DNA from: Acidimicrobiaceae bacterium | GTDB taxonomy: Bacteria; Actinomycetota; Acidimicrobiia; Acidimicrobiales; RAAP-2 | NCBI GenBank assembly: GCA_003152015.1 | Contig: PLZF01000054.1 | Location: 25,184-89,183, forward strand | Length of the DNA stretch: 64,000 nt | Direction of reading: 5' to 3' | Shown here: positions 19,262 to 28,237 of the stretch, in pieces | Numbering within the stretch: the stretch's first letter is position 1 | Layout: each line of letters begins with the position of its first letter | Position numbers and translations under genes: made by a program | Notes under the pieces: generated by a model | Databases searched by the model: none | What the model was told of the DNA's origin: nothing | What the model saw: only the letters and a program-made list of their open reading frames with translations

Positions 19262-19666
19262 TCAGTTGACCATGTGGACGACGTCCACGATCACCAAAGC
19301 CAGGACCATGCCGCCGACCGCCGCGTAAATAGCGGAGAACGCCCAGCGTTGGTGGTGGTTCGCCAACCAGAACCGTCGCATGCCCAGGTAGTCGAAGACC
19401 AGGGCCAACATGCCGATCGGGATCCCTATGGCGGGGCCCACGCTGCTGGCAACCCCGATGGCCGGAAGCACGATCGGGAGCACGATGTAGCTCAACAGGC
19501 AACGCAACGCCGACAAAAAGATTGACGCGCTGAAGATCCGATGGGTTTCGGATTCGCGGATGGCCGGCTGTTCGTCCGGAATGCGGAGTAGGCACCGCAT
19601 GGCGGCATCAGGGGCCGAACGGGAGGTGGAGGGAATCCCCGGCGTGGCAACGGCGACCTGATCCAT
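19262..19666 (-). CDS. Small multi-pass membrane protein of unknown function
   Basis: A 134-residue protein with a polar N-terminal 50 residues and three hydrophobic segments (LLSYIVLPIVLPAIGVAS; IGIPIGMLALVFDYLGM; IYAAVGGMVLALVIVDVVHM). HHQRW lies between segments two and three. ATG 19666 is preferred because TACAAT lies seven bases upstream, matching the leaderless pattern; ATG 19675 is possible. No family recognised. Confidence 0.65.
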   Translation of the reverse strand: MDQVAVATPGIPSTSRSAPDAAMRCLLRIPDEQPAIRESETHRIFSASIFLSALRCLLSYIVLPIVLPAIGVASSVGPAIGIPIGMLALVFDYLGMRRFWLANHHQRWAFSAIYAAVGGMVLALVIVDVVHMVN

Positions 19667-19673
19667 GGACAAC

Positions 19674-19679
19674 ATTGTA
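19674..19679 (-). promoter_or_regulatory. -10 element of a probable leaderless promoter
   Basis: TACAAT on the minus strand, seven bases before ATG 19666 of the small membrane protein. It matches five of six consensus positions. Confidence 0.45.
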
Positions 19680-19735
19680 AGCGCTCGGCATCGTCGGCGA
19701 CCAACCGCCCCCATCGGCGATGGTCGGAAAGCCGC

Positions 19736-21541
19736 TCAGCCACCACCGAGGCGGCGGCTGTAGGTGCCCGGACAGAGGGACGCCGGCGTGGCGGGGCCGG
19801 CTTGCGCGGTTGGCGCGGTGCTGAAATGGTACAAAAGTATCGACCCCCCGAGCTCGCCGACCGGGCAGTAGGCACGCAGGAAACTAAGTTCTTTGTAGTT
19901 GTTGGAGGTCAGGGAGGTGGCTGACACCGCCACCCATCCGGTGAGCGATTGCGGATCGACCCGGAGCCGCGGCGCCACCCCGGGAATCGCTGTCAACATC
20001 GACCGGGCGCCGGGGATATCGGCCACACCCAATCCTTGTCCGAAGTACGCCACCCACGGGTTCTTGCCCACTGACCATTGGCGGAGCAACCAGAATCCCT
20101 GTCCCCAGTCGACATCGGAGTTGGAGACGGTTCGATAGGCGGGAGCCAACGGCGGATTCACCCAGGTGATGGAGTCGGGCACCGAGAACACCGTCATGGC
20201 TCCGCCCACCAGCACGACAGCTGCCAATATCACGCCGACAACGGCACGCCTCGCCGACAGCACCGCGACGGACGCCACCACCAACCACAACCCGATGACG
20301 GGAAGCAGGTACCGGAGGCCGATGTCCTTCGGAGAAACAAGGGTGAAGAGAGCGAGCACCACTGCGGGTACCACGGCTACGGCGAGTACCTCGTGCCGAG
20401 CAGAGCGAGGGGCGCCTCGGAGCGCGATGGGACCGACCACGAGCACCCCCACCGTGAGCCAGGGAACCTTGGTGACCAGGCTCAGCGGCCAGTACCACCA
20501 CCGTCCCCCCACCCAGAATGTGCCGAACAGGTACGCCGGAGCACCAATGGAGTCGTGGCTGGCGATGTACCGGAGACCAACCAGGTACGGCTCCGGCAAC
20601 ACCGAGAGGTGGAGCGCGGTTGACGGTGCGATCATCACGTAACACAGCCACACCAGCACCCAGGACACCGATGCCACCAGGGCCAGCCGCAGCAATGACC
20701 TCCATCTGAGCGACCGCCAACCGGCGACGACGACCACCATGCCGGCCGAGAACGCCACCAACACGCCGGTGTCCTTGGTCAGGACAGCCGCAGCACAGGC
20801 GATACCAAGGATCACCAACTGTCGCTGCCCCGGAGATCGCAGGACATTCAGCAAGGCCCACGATGTCAACACCGTAGCCAGGGTCAACGGGAGGTCGACT
20901 CCGTCGAGATGGCCGAGACCCACCGTCAACGGGTCGGCCAGCCACAGCGCCCCCGCCAATAACCCGGCACCCCGCCCAAAGAGCCGTGAACCCAAGGCGT
21001 ACAGGCTGAACGCCATTGCCACCGCCTCGAGAAGCGGAATCAGGCGGGCCAGGAAGAGCTCCCCGTGGAGCTTCCCGGCGTGCTCCTGAACCTGGGTGAA
21101 GGAGACGGCATAGGCGGCCTCATTGGCGGAGGTCCACGCCCTGCCCTTCGGAACGATGGGTTGCTCAACCAGCACAGGGATGGCGGCCAGAACCTTCCCC
21201 AACGGCGGATGTTCGGGATTGAGCCGGAGATCGTGTTCGACCAGAGCGGTTACCCCGGAGGACAGATACACCGGCTCGTCGTAGGTGGGGGCGTCCGACC
21301 AGGCCTGGCGGACCCCGAGACCGATGAAACAGGCCGCCAGCACACCGAGGAGGAGGAGCGGCGTGGTCAGAATCCGTGCTGCCCGGGACCTGCCGTCTCG
21401 ATGGTTTGGCCGGAGCGGGTGGTTCTCATCTCCCGGGGTCGCCACCAACGGGAGGTTACCCGTGGCCTCTGCCATGAGGTCGGATGGGCGATGCTCCCAC
21501 ACCCAGGCACCTATTCCTCGTAACTTTAACGGGAATGGCAT
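19736..21541 (-). CDS. GT-C fold glycosyltransferase (PMT/ArnT-like)
   Basis: A polytopic membrane glycosyltransferase of about 600 residues that would use a polyprenyl-phosphate sugar donor. The first extracytoplasmic loop carries the acidic DAPTYDEPVYLSSG (catalytic Asp-Glu) and NPEHPPLGKVLAAIP, the HPPL motif of PMT/ArnT enzymes. About eleven further membrane segments follow, then a soluble C-terminal region with VDWGQGFWLLRQW. The likely role is glycosylation of envelope lipids, glycans or proteins. The start is uncertain: ATG 21541 has GAGAG upstream, while ATG 21475 is a shorter alternative. Divergent from the PAP2-type gene. Confidence 0.82.
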   Translation of the reverse strand: MPFPLKLRGIGAWVWEHRPSDLMAEATGNLPLVATPGDENHPLRPNHRDGRSRAARILTTPLLLLGVLAACFIGLGVRQAWSDAPTYDEPVYLSSGVTALVEHDLRLNPEHPPLGKVLAAIPVLVEQPIVPKGRAWTSANEAAYAVSFTQVQEHAGKLHGELFLARLIPLLEAVAMAFSLYALGSRLFGRGAGLLAGALWLADPLTVGLGHLDGVDLPLTLATVLTSWALLNVLRSPGQRQLVILGIACAAAVLTKDTGVLVAFSAGMVVVVAGWRSLRWRSLLRLALVASVSWVLVWLCYVMIAPSTALHLSVLPEPYLVGLRYIASHDSIGAPAYLFGTFWVGGRWWYWPLSLVTKVPWLTVGVLVVGPIALRGAPRSARHEVLAVAVVPAVVLALFTLVSPKDIGLRYLLPVIGLWLVVASVAVLSARRAVVGVILAAVVLVGGAMTVFSVPDSITWVNPPLAPAYRTVSNSDVDWGQGFWLLRQWSVGKNPWVAYFGQGLGVADIPGARSMLTAIPGVAPRLRVDPQSLTGWVAVSATSLTSNNYKELSFLRAYCPVGELGGSILLYHFSTAPTAQAGPATPASLCPGTYSRRLGGG

Positions 21542-21631
21542 AGTTGCTCTCAGCTGTTTCCCAGGTACGTAGGCCAAGATATTCGCAGTGACATCGTGTC
21601 GTCATGCGTACGGAGAAGGGCATCGCCTCGT

Positions 21632-22744
21632 ATGAGTGTGATCACGCCGCAAGAGGACGAGGCTTGCGCCGGCGACGGGGATGGAGACGAAGACGGAGAC
21701 GGCCCTTGGCCTGGTGACTCCGCCGGAGAGCAGGGACTCCCCGACGTATCCCTCTCCCGAGGCGGACGCGCGGCCAGGTTCCTGACCCAACGCAAGGTCA
21801 TCGCCTGGGGCATCTTCGGGTTGGCCCTGATCATCTACTCCATATTTCTCGGCATTCCCTACGCCACCGATGATCTGCTCATCTGGATCACCGCGGCATT
21901 GTTCTGCGCCTGCATGAGCGATCTGAGCCGTTGGCGCCAGGGCCTCATCCGGGACTGGCTGCCCCTGTATGCCGTGTTGGCCGTCTACTCCCTGTTGCGG
22001 GGATACGCCGGCCACCTGCTGTTTCCTGCCCACTGGAGCCCGCAGCTGAGGTTTGACGAGTGGATCGCGCTCGGAATTGCACCGACGGTCCGTCTGCAGC
22101 GGGCGTTTTTCAACCCGGCCAACCTCCACGTGTGGGACTACGCGGCCTGGATTACCTACATGACACACTTCTTTGCCAGCTTCATCATTGCCGCGGTGCT
22201 CTGGGTGAAGGACCATGATCGTTTTCGCCGCTTTGTGGCCCTCTTTGTGGGACTCACCTTCGCCGGCTACATCACCTATGTCCTCTATCCGGCCATGCCT
22301 CCGTGGATGGTCAGTGCCAACGGCTACATGGAGCCGTTGGCCCGCACCATCCCCATCATGTGGAACCACGTCGGGATCCACGGTGCTGCTGCCGTCTTCG
22401 AGGGTAACTCCACCTTCGACAACGATGTCGCCGCCGTCCCTTCGCTCCACACCGCGTATCCCTTGCTGATCTGCCTGTTCTTCTGGGGCAAGGCCAAGCC
22501 CTGGCTTCGGGTTGTGCTGGCCACCTACGTGGTGGCCATGGCAGCCACCCTGGTCTATACGGGTGAGCATTTCGTGTTCGACATCGTGCTGGGGTGGGGC
22601 TACGCCATCGTGACCTTCATCGTCGGCTCGAAGATCCTCAATTGGTGGTCAGCGCGTCACCACTCCAAGGTGTCGAGGCCGGAGCGGTCCCCTGCTCAGG
22701 TCACTCCACCTCTCGAATCGCCCGAGCCGGTGGGCTCGCCCTAG
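21632..22744 (+). CDS. PAP2-superfamily membrane phosphatase/phosphotransferase (inositol-phosphoceramide-synthase-like)
   Basis: About 370 residues with an acidic N-terminal tail (DGDGDEDGDG) and six or so membrane segments. The active-site motifs are AVPSLHTAYPLLI and YTGEHFVFDIVLGW, the C2 SxxH and C3 H-x3-D signatures of the PAP2_3 branch that includes inositol phosphotransferases. It could dephosphorylate or transfer phospholipid head groups at the outer face of the membrane. ATG 21632 follows GGAGAAGG at a long distance; GTG 21596 would add 12 residues. Its context is envelope genes. Confidence 0.85.
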   Translation: MSVITPQEDEACAGDGDGDEDGDGPWPGDSAGEQGLPDVSLSRGGRAARFLTQRKVIAWGIFGLALIIYSIFLGIPYATDDLLIWITAALFCACMSDLSRWRQGLIRDWLPLYAVLAVYSLLRGYAGHLLFPAHWSPQLRFDEWIALGIAPTVRLQRAFFNPANLHVWDYAAWITYMTHFFASFIIAAVLWVKDHDRFRRFVALFVGLTFAGYITYVLYPAMPPWMVSANGYMEPLARTIPIMWNHVGIHGAAAVFEGNSTFDNDVAAVPSLHTAYPLLICLFFWGKAKPWLRVVLATYVVAMAATLVYTGEHFVFDIVLGWGYAIVTFIVGSKILNWWSARHHSKVSRPERSPAQVTPPLESPEPVGSP

Positions 22745-22796
22745 CCGGCGACACCTGTTCGGCTGATTCGGCCAGTAGCCTCCCGCCAATGCGAGG

Positions 22797-23903
22797 ATGC
22801 CGGTGAACAGAGTTGCCGGGAAGAACAGAACCTCCCACGTCGCATCCATCGACCACTCCGGGGGCGCCACCCGGGTGACGGGAACCATGGCTCCCGGATG
22901 GCCACTGCTACCCCTCCGCCTCTTCCTCGGAGTCACCTTTGTGTATGCCGGGCTCCAGAAACTGGCCAACCGGTCGTTCCTTACCGGCTCGAGTTCGGCA
23001 TCGATCCACGCACAGCTCAACGGGGCGGTGCACACCAGCCCCATCCACGGGTTGGTCGGCGGGTTGGTTCATGTCTCCACCGCGGTGGGAATCGTGATCG
23101 CCATCGGGGAGGTCGCGGTCGGCGTCGGTACCCTCCTCGGCCTGTGGACGCGAATAGCGGCGGCGGGGGGCATGGCGCTGTCGTTGGGATTGTTCCTGAC
23201 CGTGAGCTTCCACTCATCCCCATATTTCACCGGGTCAGACATTGTCTTCCTGTTCGCCTGGACACCCCTGCTTCTGGCTGGTGCCGGCGGTGCCCCCGCC
23301 CTCGATACCTGGTTCCTCGCCAGGGTCACCCCGGCGGCCAGGGGTGGCGCGGCGGTATCCCGCCGGGAGGTGGTGTCCAAGGGCGCAGCCACTGGGGTGG
23401 TGGCCGGCCTGGTCATCCTGGGTGGGGGAGTCACTGCCCTGCTCGGGCGCCTGCTCGGCAATTCGGAAAGTTCATCCAACGTGAAGGCACTTGGTAGTGG
23501 TTCCACGACTCCACCCACGTCGCCGGCCCCTACGAGCACGGCGGGACCGACATCGCCGTCCACCACCGGTGCTCCGACCCGTTCGGTGCCGGCCGGAACC
23601 AAGTTGGGATCGGCCTCCCGGGTCCCGGTTGGGGGCTCGGCCAGTTTCACCGATCCGCACAGCGGCGACCCCGGCTTGGTGATTCAGAAGACCTCGGGTC
23701 ATTTTGTGGCCTTCGATGCGGTCTGTCCTCACGCCGGCTGCGCAGTTTTCTACCAGCAAGGGGCCGGCGTCATTGCCTGCCCCTGTCACGGATCCGAGTT
23801 CAACGCCGAGACTGGAGCCGTCGAGACCGGTCCTGCCAGCTCGGGGTTGGGCGTCATCTCAGTGAGCCAAGGACCCGACGGAAACCTCTACGTCGATATC
23901 TGA
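22797..23903 (+). CDS. DoxX-Rieske fusion membrane protein
   Basis: A 368-residue fusion. Residues about 35-170 form a DoxX-like domain of four membrane segments (LRLFLGVTFVYAGLQKLAN; GEVAVGVGTLLGLWTRIAAA; DIVFLFAWTPLLLAGAGG). A further segment (VVAGLVILGGGVTALLG) preceded by SRREVVSKGAA looks like a TAT-type anchor. A Ser/Thr/Pro linker follows and then a Rieske domain with CPHAGCAVFYQQG and CPCHGSEF, containing both cluster ligand pairs (Cys/His) and the extra disulphide cysteines of high-potential Rieske proteins. It probably passes electrons at the outer membrane face. The partner is unknown; the adjacent gene is a desaturase. Confidence 0.85.
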   Translation: MPVNRVAGKNRTSHVASIDHSGGATRVTGTMAPGWPLLPLRLFLGVTFVYAGLQKLANRSFLTGSSSASIHAQLNGAVHTSPIHGLVGGLVHVSTAVGIVIAIGEVAVGVGTLLGLWTRIAAAGGMALSLGLFLTVSFHSSPYFTGSDIVFLFAWTPLLLAGAGGAPALDTWFLARVTPAARGGAAVSRREVVSKGAATGVVAGLVILGGGVTALLGRLLGNSESSSNVKALGSGSTTPPTSPAPTSTAGPTSPSTTGAPTRSVPAGTKLGSASRVPVGGSASFTDPHSGDPGLVIQKTSGHFVAFDAVCPHAGCAVFYQQGAGVIACPCHGSEFNAETGAVETGPASSGLGVISVSQGPDGNLYVDI

Positions 23904-23984
23904 CGCCAGTGGGAAGCTCTCCTGGGTAAACCGTGCCCCAAAAAGCATGGGTCTCGACTATTATCAGGGAGCCGTCCTACCCGG

Positions 23985-25199
23985 ATGTGCCCCCACTACA
24001 TGACCCTCCTCCAGACAGAGCCGACGACCGGACCGACTCTTGAACAGGTGGAGAAGGCCGTCGATAGGACCGACTGGGTTTCGTCTATTCCATTCTTCGC
24101 GGTTCACGCCGCCCCACTGGCCGCCTTCTTCGTGACCGTGACCTGGAAGGACTGGGTCCTCTGCGGCGTGTTGTACGTGGTGCGGATGTTTTGTATCACC
24201 GCCGGCTATCACCGGTACTTCTCGCACCGTAGCTACAAGATGACTCGGTTCTTTCAGTTCATGATGGCGTTCGTCGGTACCACCGCGGTCCAGAAGGGCC
24301 CATTGTGGTGGGCCAGCCATCACCGCACCCATCATCGCTATACCGACCTCGATGACGATGTGCATTCACCTCGTGACGGAATCTGGTGGAGTCATGTGGG
24401 ATGGATCCTTTCCACCAAGCACAAAGATACCGATGCATCGAACATCAAGGACTTTGCCGTGTTTCCCGAACTCCGTTTCCTCGAGCGGACGTCGTGGATC
24501 GGTCCGTGGCTCCTGGCGGTGGCCTGCCTGCTCATCGGCGGGTGGGGCGGGCTGTTGATCGGGTTCTTCCTCTCGACGGTTCTCCTGTGGCATGGGACCT
24601 TCTTGGTCAATTCCATGGCCCACATCGTGGGCCGGCGGCGCTACGCCACTCCCGATACCAGTCGTAATTCGCTGATTGTGGCGTTGGTGACAGGGGGAGA
24701 AGGCTGGCACAACAATCACCACTATCTGCCGGCCTCGGTCCGTCAGGGATTCAGATGGTGGGAGATCGATCCAACCTGGTACGTGCTCCGCGGCCTGGCC
24801 TGCCTGCGCATCGTCCGGGACCTGAAGAACCCGCCGGCCCGTTTACTGGACCAGGCCAGGGTACGTGATGGTGCCTTTGACATCGGCATGTTCCGCTCGT
24901 ACTGGGAACAAGCCGCCAAACTCACCGGGGACCGGATTGCCGATCTCACTGTCCGACCGATTCCGTCGGGTCCCGACTCCCTGGCCCCGGCTACGGCTAC
25001 GGCTGTCGGTACAGTGGATGAGGCCTCCACCGAACCCGCCGATGACAACCCCGACGGTGACAACGCCACCAGACTCACCGGGCTCATCGCACGGGCGTTG
25101 GAATCGGCAGATCAGTTGGCCAAATCCACCCGCCGGACCCGAACAAAGGACAAGTCCCTTTTGGAGGCCGGCGGCACCTCCGACCCCGCACGCGGATGA
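23985..25199 (+). CDS. Membrane acyl-CoA/fatty-acid desaturase
   Basis: A 404-residue di-iron desaturase. All three histidine boxes are present: HRYFSH, HHRTHH and HNNHH, with SCD/delta-9-type surroundings (YHRYFSHRSYKM; ASHHRTHHRYTD). It introduces a cis double bond in an acyl chain at the membrane, needing an electron donor. The C-terminal 90 residues are low-complexity and charged. ATG 23985 is used with GGGAG upstream; ATG 24000 is an alternative. It lies about 80 bp after the DoxX-Rieske gene and overlaps the HAD gene by four bases (ATGA). Confidence 0.92.
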   Translation: MCPHYMTLLQTEPTTGPTLEQVEKAVDRTDWVSSIPFFAVHAAPLAAFFVTVTWKDWVLCGVLYVVRMFCITAGYHRYFSHRSYKMTRFFQFMMAFVGTTAVQKGPLWWASHHRTHHRYTDLDDDVHSPRDGIWWSHVGWILSTKHKDTDASNIKDFAVFPELRFLERTSWIGPWLLAVACLLIGGWGGLLIGFFLSTVLLWHGTFLVNSMAHIVGRRRYATPDTSRNSLIVALVTGGEGWHNNHHYLPASVRQGFRWWEIDPTWYVLRGLACLRIVRDLKNPPARLLDQARVRDGAFDIGMFRSYWEQAAKLTGDRIADLTVRPIPSGPDSLAPATATAVGTVDEASTEPADDNPDGDNATRLTGLIARALESADQLAKSTRRTRTKDKSLLEAGGTSDPARG

Positions 25200-26017
25200 C
25201 CTCGGTCGGGACCACCCGATCTCTCTTGGCTTCGGTGATGATCCCGGGAGCCGTGTGGATTATCGACCTGGACGGGGTGATTTGGCTATCTGGCGAACCC
25301 ATCGGCGATGTCGCCGGCGCCGTCGCCCGGCTCAAACAAGCCGAGGTCAGGACAGTCTTCGCCACCAACAATTCGGCGCCCACCATCCAAGCCCTCCTTG
25401 ATCGACTGACCCGGATCGGCATCGATGCAGCACCCGAAGATCTGGCCACCTCCGCTGACGCCGCCGCCTCACTGTTGCAACCCGGTGACAGAGCGTTCGT
25501 GTTGGCGGAAGGCGGCGTGCTCGAATCATTGGCGGCACGAGGGGTGAACGTGGTCGGCGAAGGCCCGGTAGACGCCGTGGTGGTCGGATGGACCCACTCA
25601 TTCGATTTCGACCGGTTGGCGGCCGCCGCCACTGCCGCCCGCACCGGTGGTCGTCTGATCGGTACCAACGAGGACCCCACCCACCCGACGCCCGATGGAC
25701 TACTTCCGGGATCCGGGGCATTGTTGGCCGCGGTGGCCACCGCATCGGGTATCACTCCGCAGATCGCCGGAAAGCCTCACCGACCGATCACCGACCTGAT
25801 TCGGACGAGATTCGGTCTGGCCCCCGGGGGTCCACCCGCCCTGGTTGTCGGCGACCAGCCCGGGACGGACGGTCGCTTGGCCCAGCAACTCGAAATCCCA
25901 TTCGCACTGGTCGATTCGGGTGTCACGGCTGCGGGTACAAACGTCGAGGACGTGACGGTCTCGGTGAGAGCGGCTGACTTCGTTGCCCTGGTCGACGCGG
26001 CGACGGTGCCGAGTTGA
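25196..26017 (+). CDS. HAD-superfamily phosphatase (NagD/glycerol-3-phosphate phosphatase type)
   Basis: A 273-residue cytosolic phosphatase. Motif I is IDLDGVIW (nucleophile Asp), motif II FATNNSAPT, motif III lysine in AGKPHRP and motif IV VGDQPGTDG. A C2-type cap lies between motifs II and III. The homologue at this place in mycobacteria (Rv1692, before tlyA) is a glycerol-3-phosphate phosphatase in polar-lipid turnover, so a similar role is plausible. The start overlaps the desaturase stop by four bases. Confidence 0.88.
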   Translation: MTSVGTTRSLLASVMIPGAVWIIDLDGVIWLSGEPIGDVAGAVARLKQAEVRTVFATNNSAPTIQALLDRLTRIGIDAAPEDLATSADAAASLLQPGDRAFVLAEGGVLESLAARGVNVVGEGPVDAVVVGWTHSFDFDRLAAAATAARTGGRLIGTNEDPTHPTPDGLLPGSGALLAAVATASGITPQIAGKPHRPITDLIRTRFGLAPGGPPALVVGDQPGTDGRLAQQLEIPFALVDSGVTAAGTNVEDVTVSVRAADFVALVDAATVPS

Positions 26018-26064
26018 CGGTGGACCGATTCCTATGTCCTGGCACCAACATGGCGTGCGAGCAG

Positions 26065-26099
26065 GAGTGCTTGCTACCAGCTAGCACTCTATGTAGAAT
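26065..26099 (+). promoter_or_regulatory. Promoter with overlapping inverted repeat, leaderless start
   Basis: -35 TTGCTA (26071-26076), 17-bp spacer, -10 TAGAAT (26094-26099), then six bases to ATG 26106. GAGTGCT (26065-26071) and AGCACTC (26083-26089) form an inverted repeat spanning the -35 and spacer, a natural place for a repressor. Confidence 0.65.
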
Positions 26100-26105
26100 A
26101 CTGTT

Positions 26106-26552
26106 ATGACGAAAAGAGACGGATATCAGCGGTACCTCGATGCGGGCATTGCGTTCACCCAGATGACCCGATCGCGAGCCGAAGAACTTGTGCAAGAGCT
26201 CGTCAAGAGCGGTGAGGTGCAGGGTAAGGAAGCTCGGACCAAGGTCGAGGAGCTGATCGAACGGAGTCGTAAGAGCAGCGAATCGTTGCTATCCGTGGTG
26301 CGGGACGAAGTCGGGAACCAGCTCCACTCCATGGGTGTCAGCAACATCGAAGATCTGGCCAAGCAGGTCGCGTCCTTGTTGGGTCGTTCGTCGAAAGCGG
26401 CGTCTGGTGCTGCCCGGAAGTCCGCGGCGAAAAAGGCTCCCGCCAAGAAGGCAGCAGCTAAGAAGGCACCTGCCAAGAAGGCACCGGCCAAGAAGGCACC
26501 GGCCAAGAAGGCCGCAGCCAAGAAGGCCTCCGGACCCAGGTCGCGCGCCTGA
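26106..26552 (+). CDS. Phasin-like/histone H1-like basic protein
   Basis: 148 residues. The N-terminal 95 residues are helical and amphipathic (RYLDAGIAFTQMTRSRAEEL, VQELVKSGEVQGKEARTKVE), like PHA-granule-associated or phasin-like proteins. The C-terminal tail repeats KKAPAKKAAAKKAPAKKAPA, a lysine-alanine histone-H1-type DNA-binding tail. It probably binds DNA or a polymer surface and may organise the nucleoid. In mycobacteria a different small gene (Rv1693) occupies this place. A strong sigma70-like promoter gives a leaderless mRNA. Followed six bases later by tlyA. Confidence 0.75.
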   Translation: MTKRDGYQRYLDAGIAFTQMTRSRAEELVQELVKSGEVQGKEARTKVEELIERSRKSSESLLSVVRDEVGNQLHSMGVSNIEDLAKQVASLLGRSSKAASGAARKSAAKKAPAKKAAAKKAPAKKAPAKKAPAKKAAAKKASGPRSRA

Positions 26553-26557
26553 CGTCA

Positions 26558-27406
26558 GTGGGGCGAAAGCGCCTAGACCGGGCGCTGGTGGAGCGGGGCC
26601 TGGCCGAGAGCCGGCACCAGGCGGCCACCATGATCGAGCAGAAGCTGGTGCTCGTCTCGGGTTCCGTGGCTGACAAGCCGGCGCGCCTAGTGGCATCCGG
26701 GGAACCGATCGAACTCTGTGGTCCGCCACCGCTCTACGTGAGCAGAGGTGGCGAAAAGCTTCAGGCTGCACTCCAACGTTTTGCCATCGACGTCAGGGGC
26801 GTTCGCGCCCTCGATGCCGGGGCGTCGACCGGAGGGTTCACCGACTGCCTGTTGCAGTCGGGCGCCGCGTCGGTGATCGCCCTGGATGTGGGGCGGGGCC
26901 AGCTCCACGACAAACTCCGTCAGGACAGCCGTGTCATCAGCCTGGAGCGGCACGATATCCGGGACGTCACCATAGGCAACGTCGGCGGGCGCCCGGTCGA
27001 CGTCGTCACCGCCGATCTCTCCTTCATATCGTTGGCCCGGGCAATCCCCGCACTGACCGGGGAGGTGGCCGCCCCCGGAGCCGCAGTGGTGGTCCTGGTG
27101 AAGCCTCAGTTCGAAGCGGGACGGGCCGAAGCTTCGCGGGGAAAGGGCATCATCAGAGACCCGGGCATCCACCGCCGAACCCTCGGAGAGGTGGCACGCG
27201 CGCTCGCGGGCTCCGGAGCAGCCATCATGGGGGCCATGCCTTCGCCAATTACCGGACAGGCCGGCAATATCGAATTCCTGCTCCACGCCGTCGCCAACCC
27301 GCCGGCGGGGACCCGCACCGAGCGACCCGACCTGGATGTCGAGTCCATGTTGGACGCCGCCGTGGAGGCAGCTCACCAGCCGGGTCAATTGGGAAACCTC
27401 ACGTGA
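26558..27406 (+). CDS. tlyA: TlyA, 16S/23S rRNA 2'-O-methyltransferase
   Basis: A 282-residue rRNA methyltransferase (hemolysin A family) that in mycobacteria methylates C1409 of 16S and C1920 of 23S rRNA and affects capreomycin sensitivity. The N-terminal S4 domain (RLDRALVERGLAESRHQAAT) binds RNA; the FtsJ-like Rossmann domain has LDAGASTGGFTDCLLQSGA for SAM binding. GTG start. The stop overlaps nadK by four bases (GTGA). Conserved gene order tlyA-nadK-recN. Confidence 0.95.
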   Translation: MGRKRLDRALVERGLAESRHQAATMIEQKLVLVSGSVADKPARLVASGEPIELCGPPPLYVSRGGEKLQAALQRFAIDVRGVRALDAGASTGGFTDCLLQSGAASVIALDVGRGQLHDKLRQDSRVISLERHDIRDVTIGNVGGRPVDVVTADLSFISLARAIPALTGEVAAPGAAVVVLVKPQFEAGRAEASRGKGIIRDPGIHRRTLGEVARALAGSGAAIMGAMPSPITGQAGNIEFLLHAVANPPAGTRTERPDLDVESMLDAAVEAAHQPGQLGNLT

Positions 27407-28227
27407 CCCTGGTGGCGTTCTACGCCCGGCCGGATCGCGCCGAAGCAGCCGGCCTCGCCCTGCGAGCTACCGAGTGGCTGGCGGAGCGAGGACATGAGGC
27501 GATCTCCGCCCAACGACCCGATGGAACGGTGTGCATCGACGGGGCGGATCTGTTGGTGAGCCTGGGTGGTGATGGCACCCTGCTCCGGGCCGTCGAATCG
27601 GCATTGACCACTGGAGTTCCGGTACTCGGGGTGAACATCGGCCGATTGGGCTTTCTCACCCCGGTCGAGCCGGCCGGCCTCGAAGTCGCTCTCGAGGCTT
27701 TTTTGGCCGGGACCCATCAGGTGGAGGAGCGCATGACCCTCCACGTCACGGTGGTTGGTCCCGATGGCGAGATCAGAGCGGAAAGAACCGCACTCAACGA
27801 GGCCACTGTCGAAAAGACGGTGCCGGGCCACACCGTGCGGATCGCCGCCGCCATCGATGGGCGACCGTTTGTGAGCTATGCCGCCGATGGTCTGTTAGTG
27901 GCTACGCCCACCGGGTCGACCGCCTATAACCTGTCCGCCCGGGGCCCGGTCCTTTCCCCCAGCCTACGGGCCATAGTGGTCACGCCGGTATCGCCCCACA
28001 TGCTTTTTGATCGTCCTCTGGTCCTCGATCCGACGGAACAACTGCAGTTGGATATTCTCGAACCAAGGCCGGCGGTTCTGGTGGTGGACGGGGCCACGGT
28101 GACCTCACTCGAGCCCGGGTCATCGGTGCGCTGTCGAGAAGGCGACCGACCCGCCCGACTGGTGACCTTCGGCCACAACAACTTCTATGCCATCTTGCGG
28201 GCGAAGTTCCATCTGGCCGATCGATAG
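27403..28227 (+). CDS. nadK: NAD kinase
   Basis: A 274-residue cytosolic kinase making NADP from NAD. The conserved GGDGT is in VSLGGDGTLLRAV, NE in LNEATVEK, and the C-terminal glycine-rich TPTGSTAYNLSARGP is present. In actinobacteria it can use polyphosphate as well as ATP; that cannot be read here. GTG start inside the tlyA stop, so the two are coupled. Confidence 0.95.
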   Translation: MTLVAFYARPDRAEAAGLALRATEWLAERGHEAISAQRPDGTVCIDGADLLVSLGGDGTLLRAVESALTTGVPVLGVNIGRLGFLTPVEPAGLEVALEAFLAGTHQVEERMTLHVTVVGPDGEIRAERTALNEATVEKTVPGHTVRIAAAIDGRPFVSYAADGLLVATPTGSTAYNLSARGPVLSPSLRAIVVTPVSPHMLFDRPLVLDPTEQLQLDILEPRPAVLVVDGATVTSLEPGSSVRCREGDRPARLVTFGHNNFYAILRAKFHLADR

Positions 28228-28237
28228 GGAGCCAACG

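Noticed and set aside
26081..26089. CTAGCACTC, half of a CIRCE (HrcA) operator
   Set aside because: The second half GAGTGCTAA is not found nine bases downstream. The arms present are in the reverse order (GAGTGCT...AGCACTC), so HrcA control is not supported.
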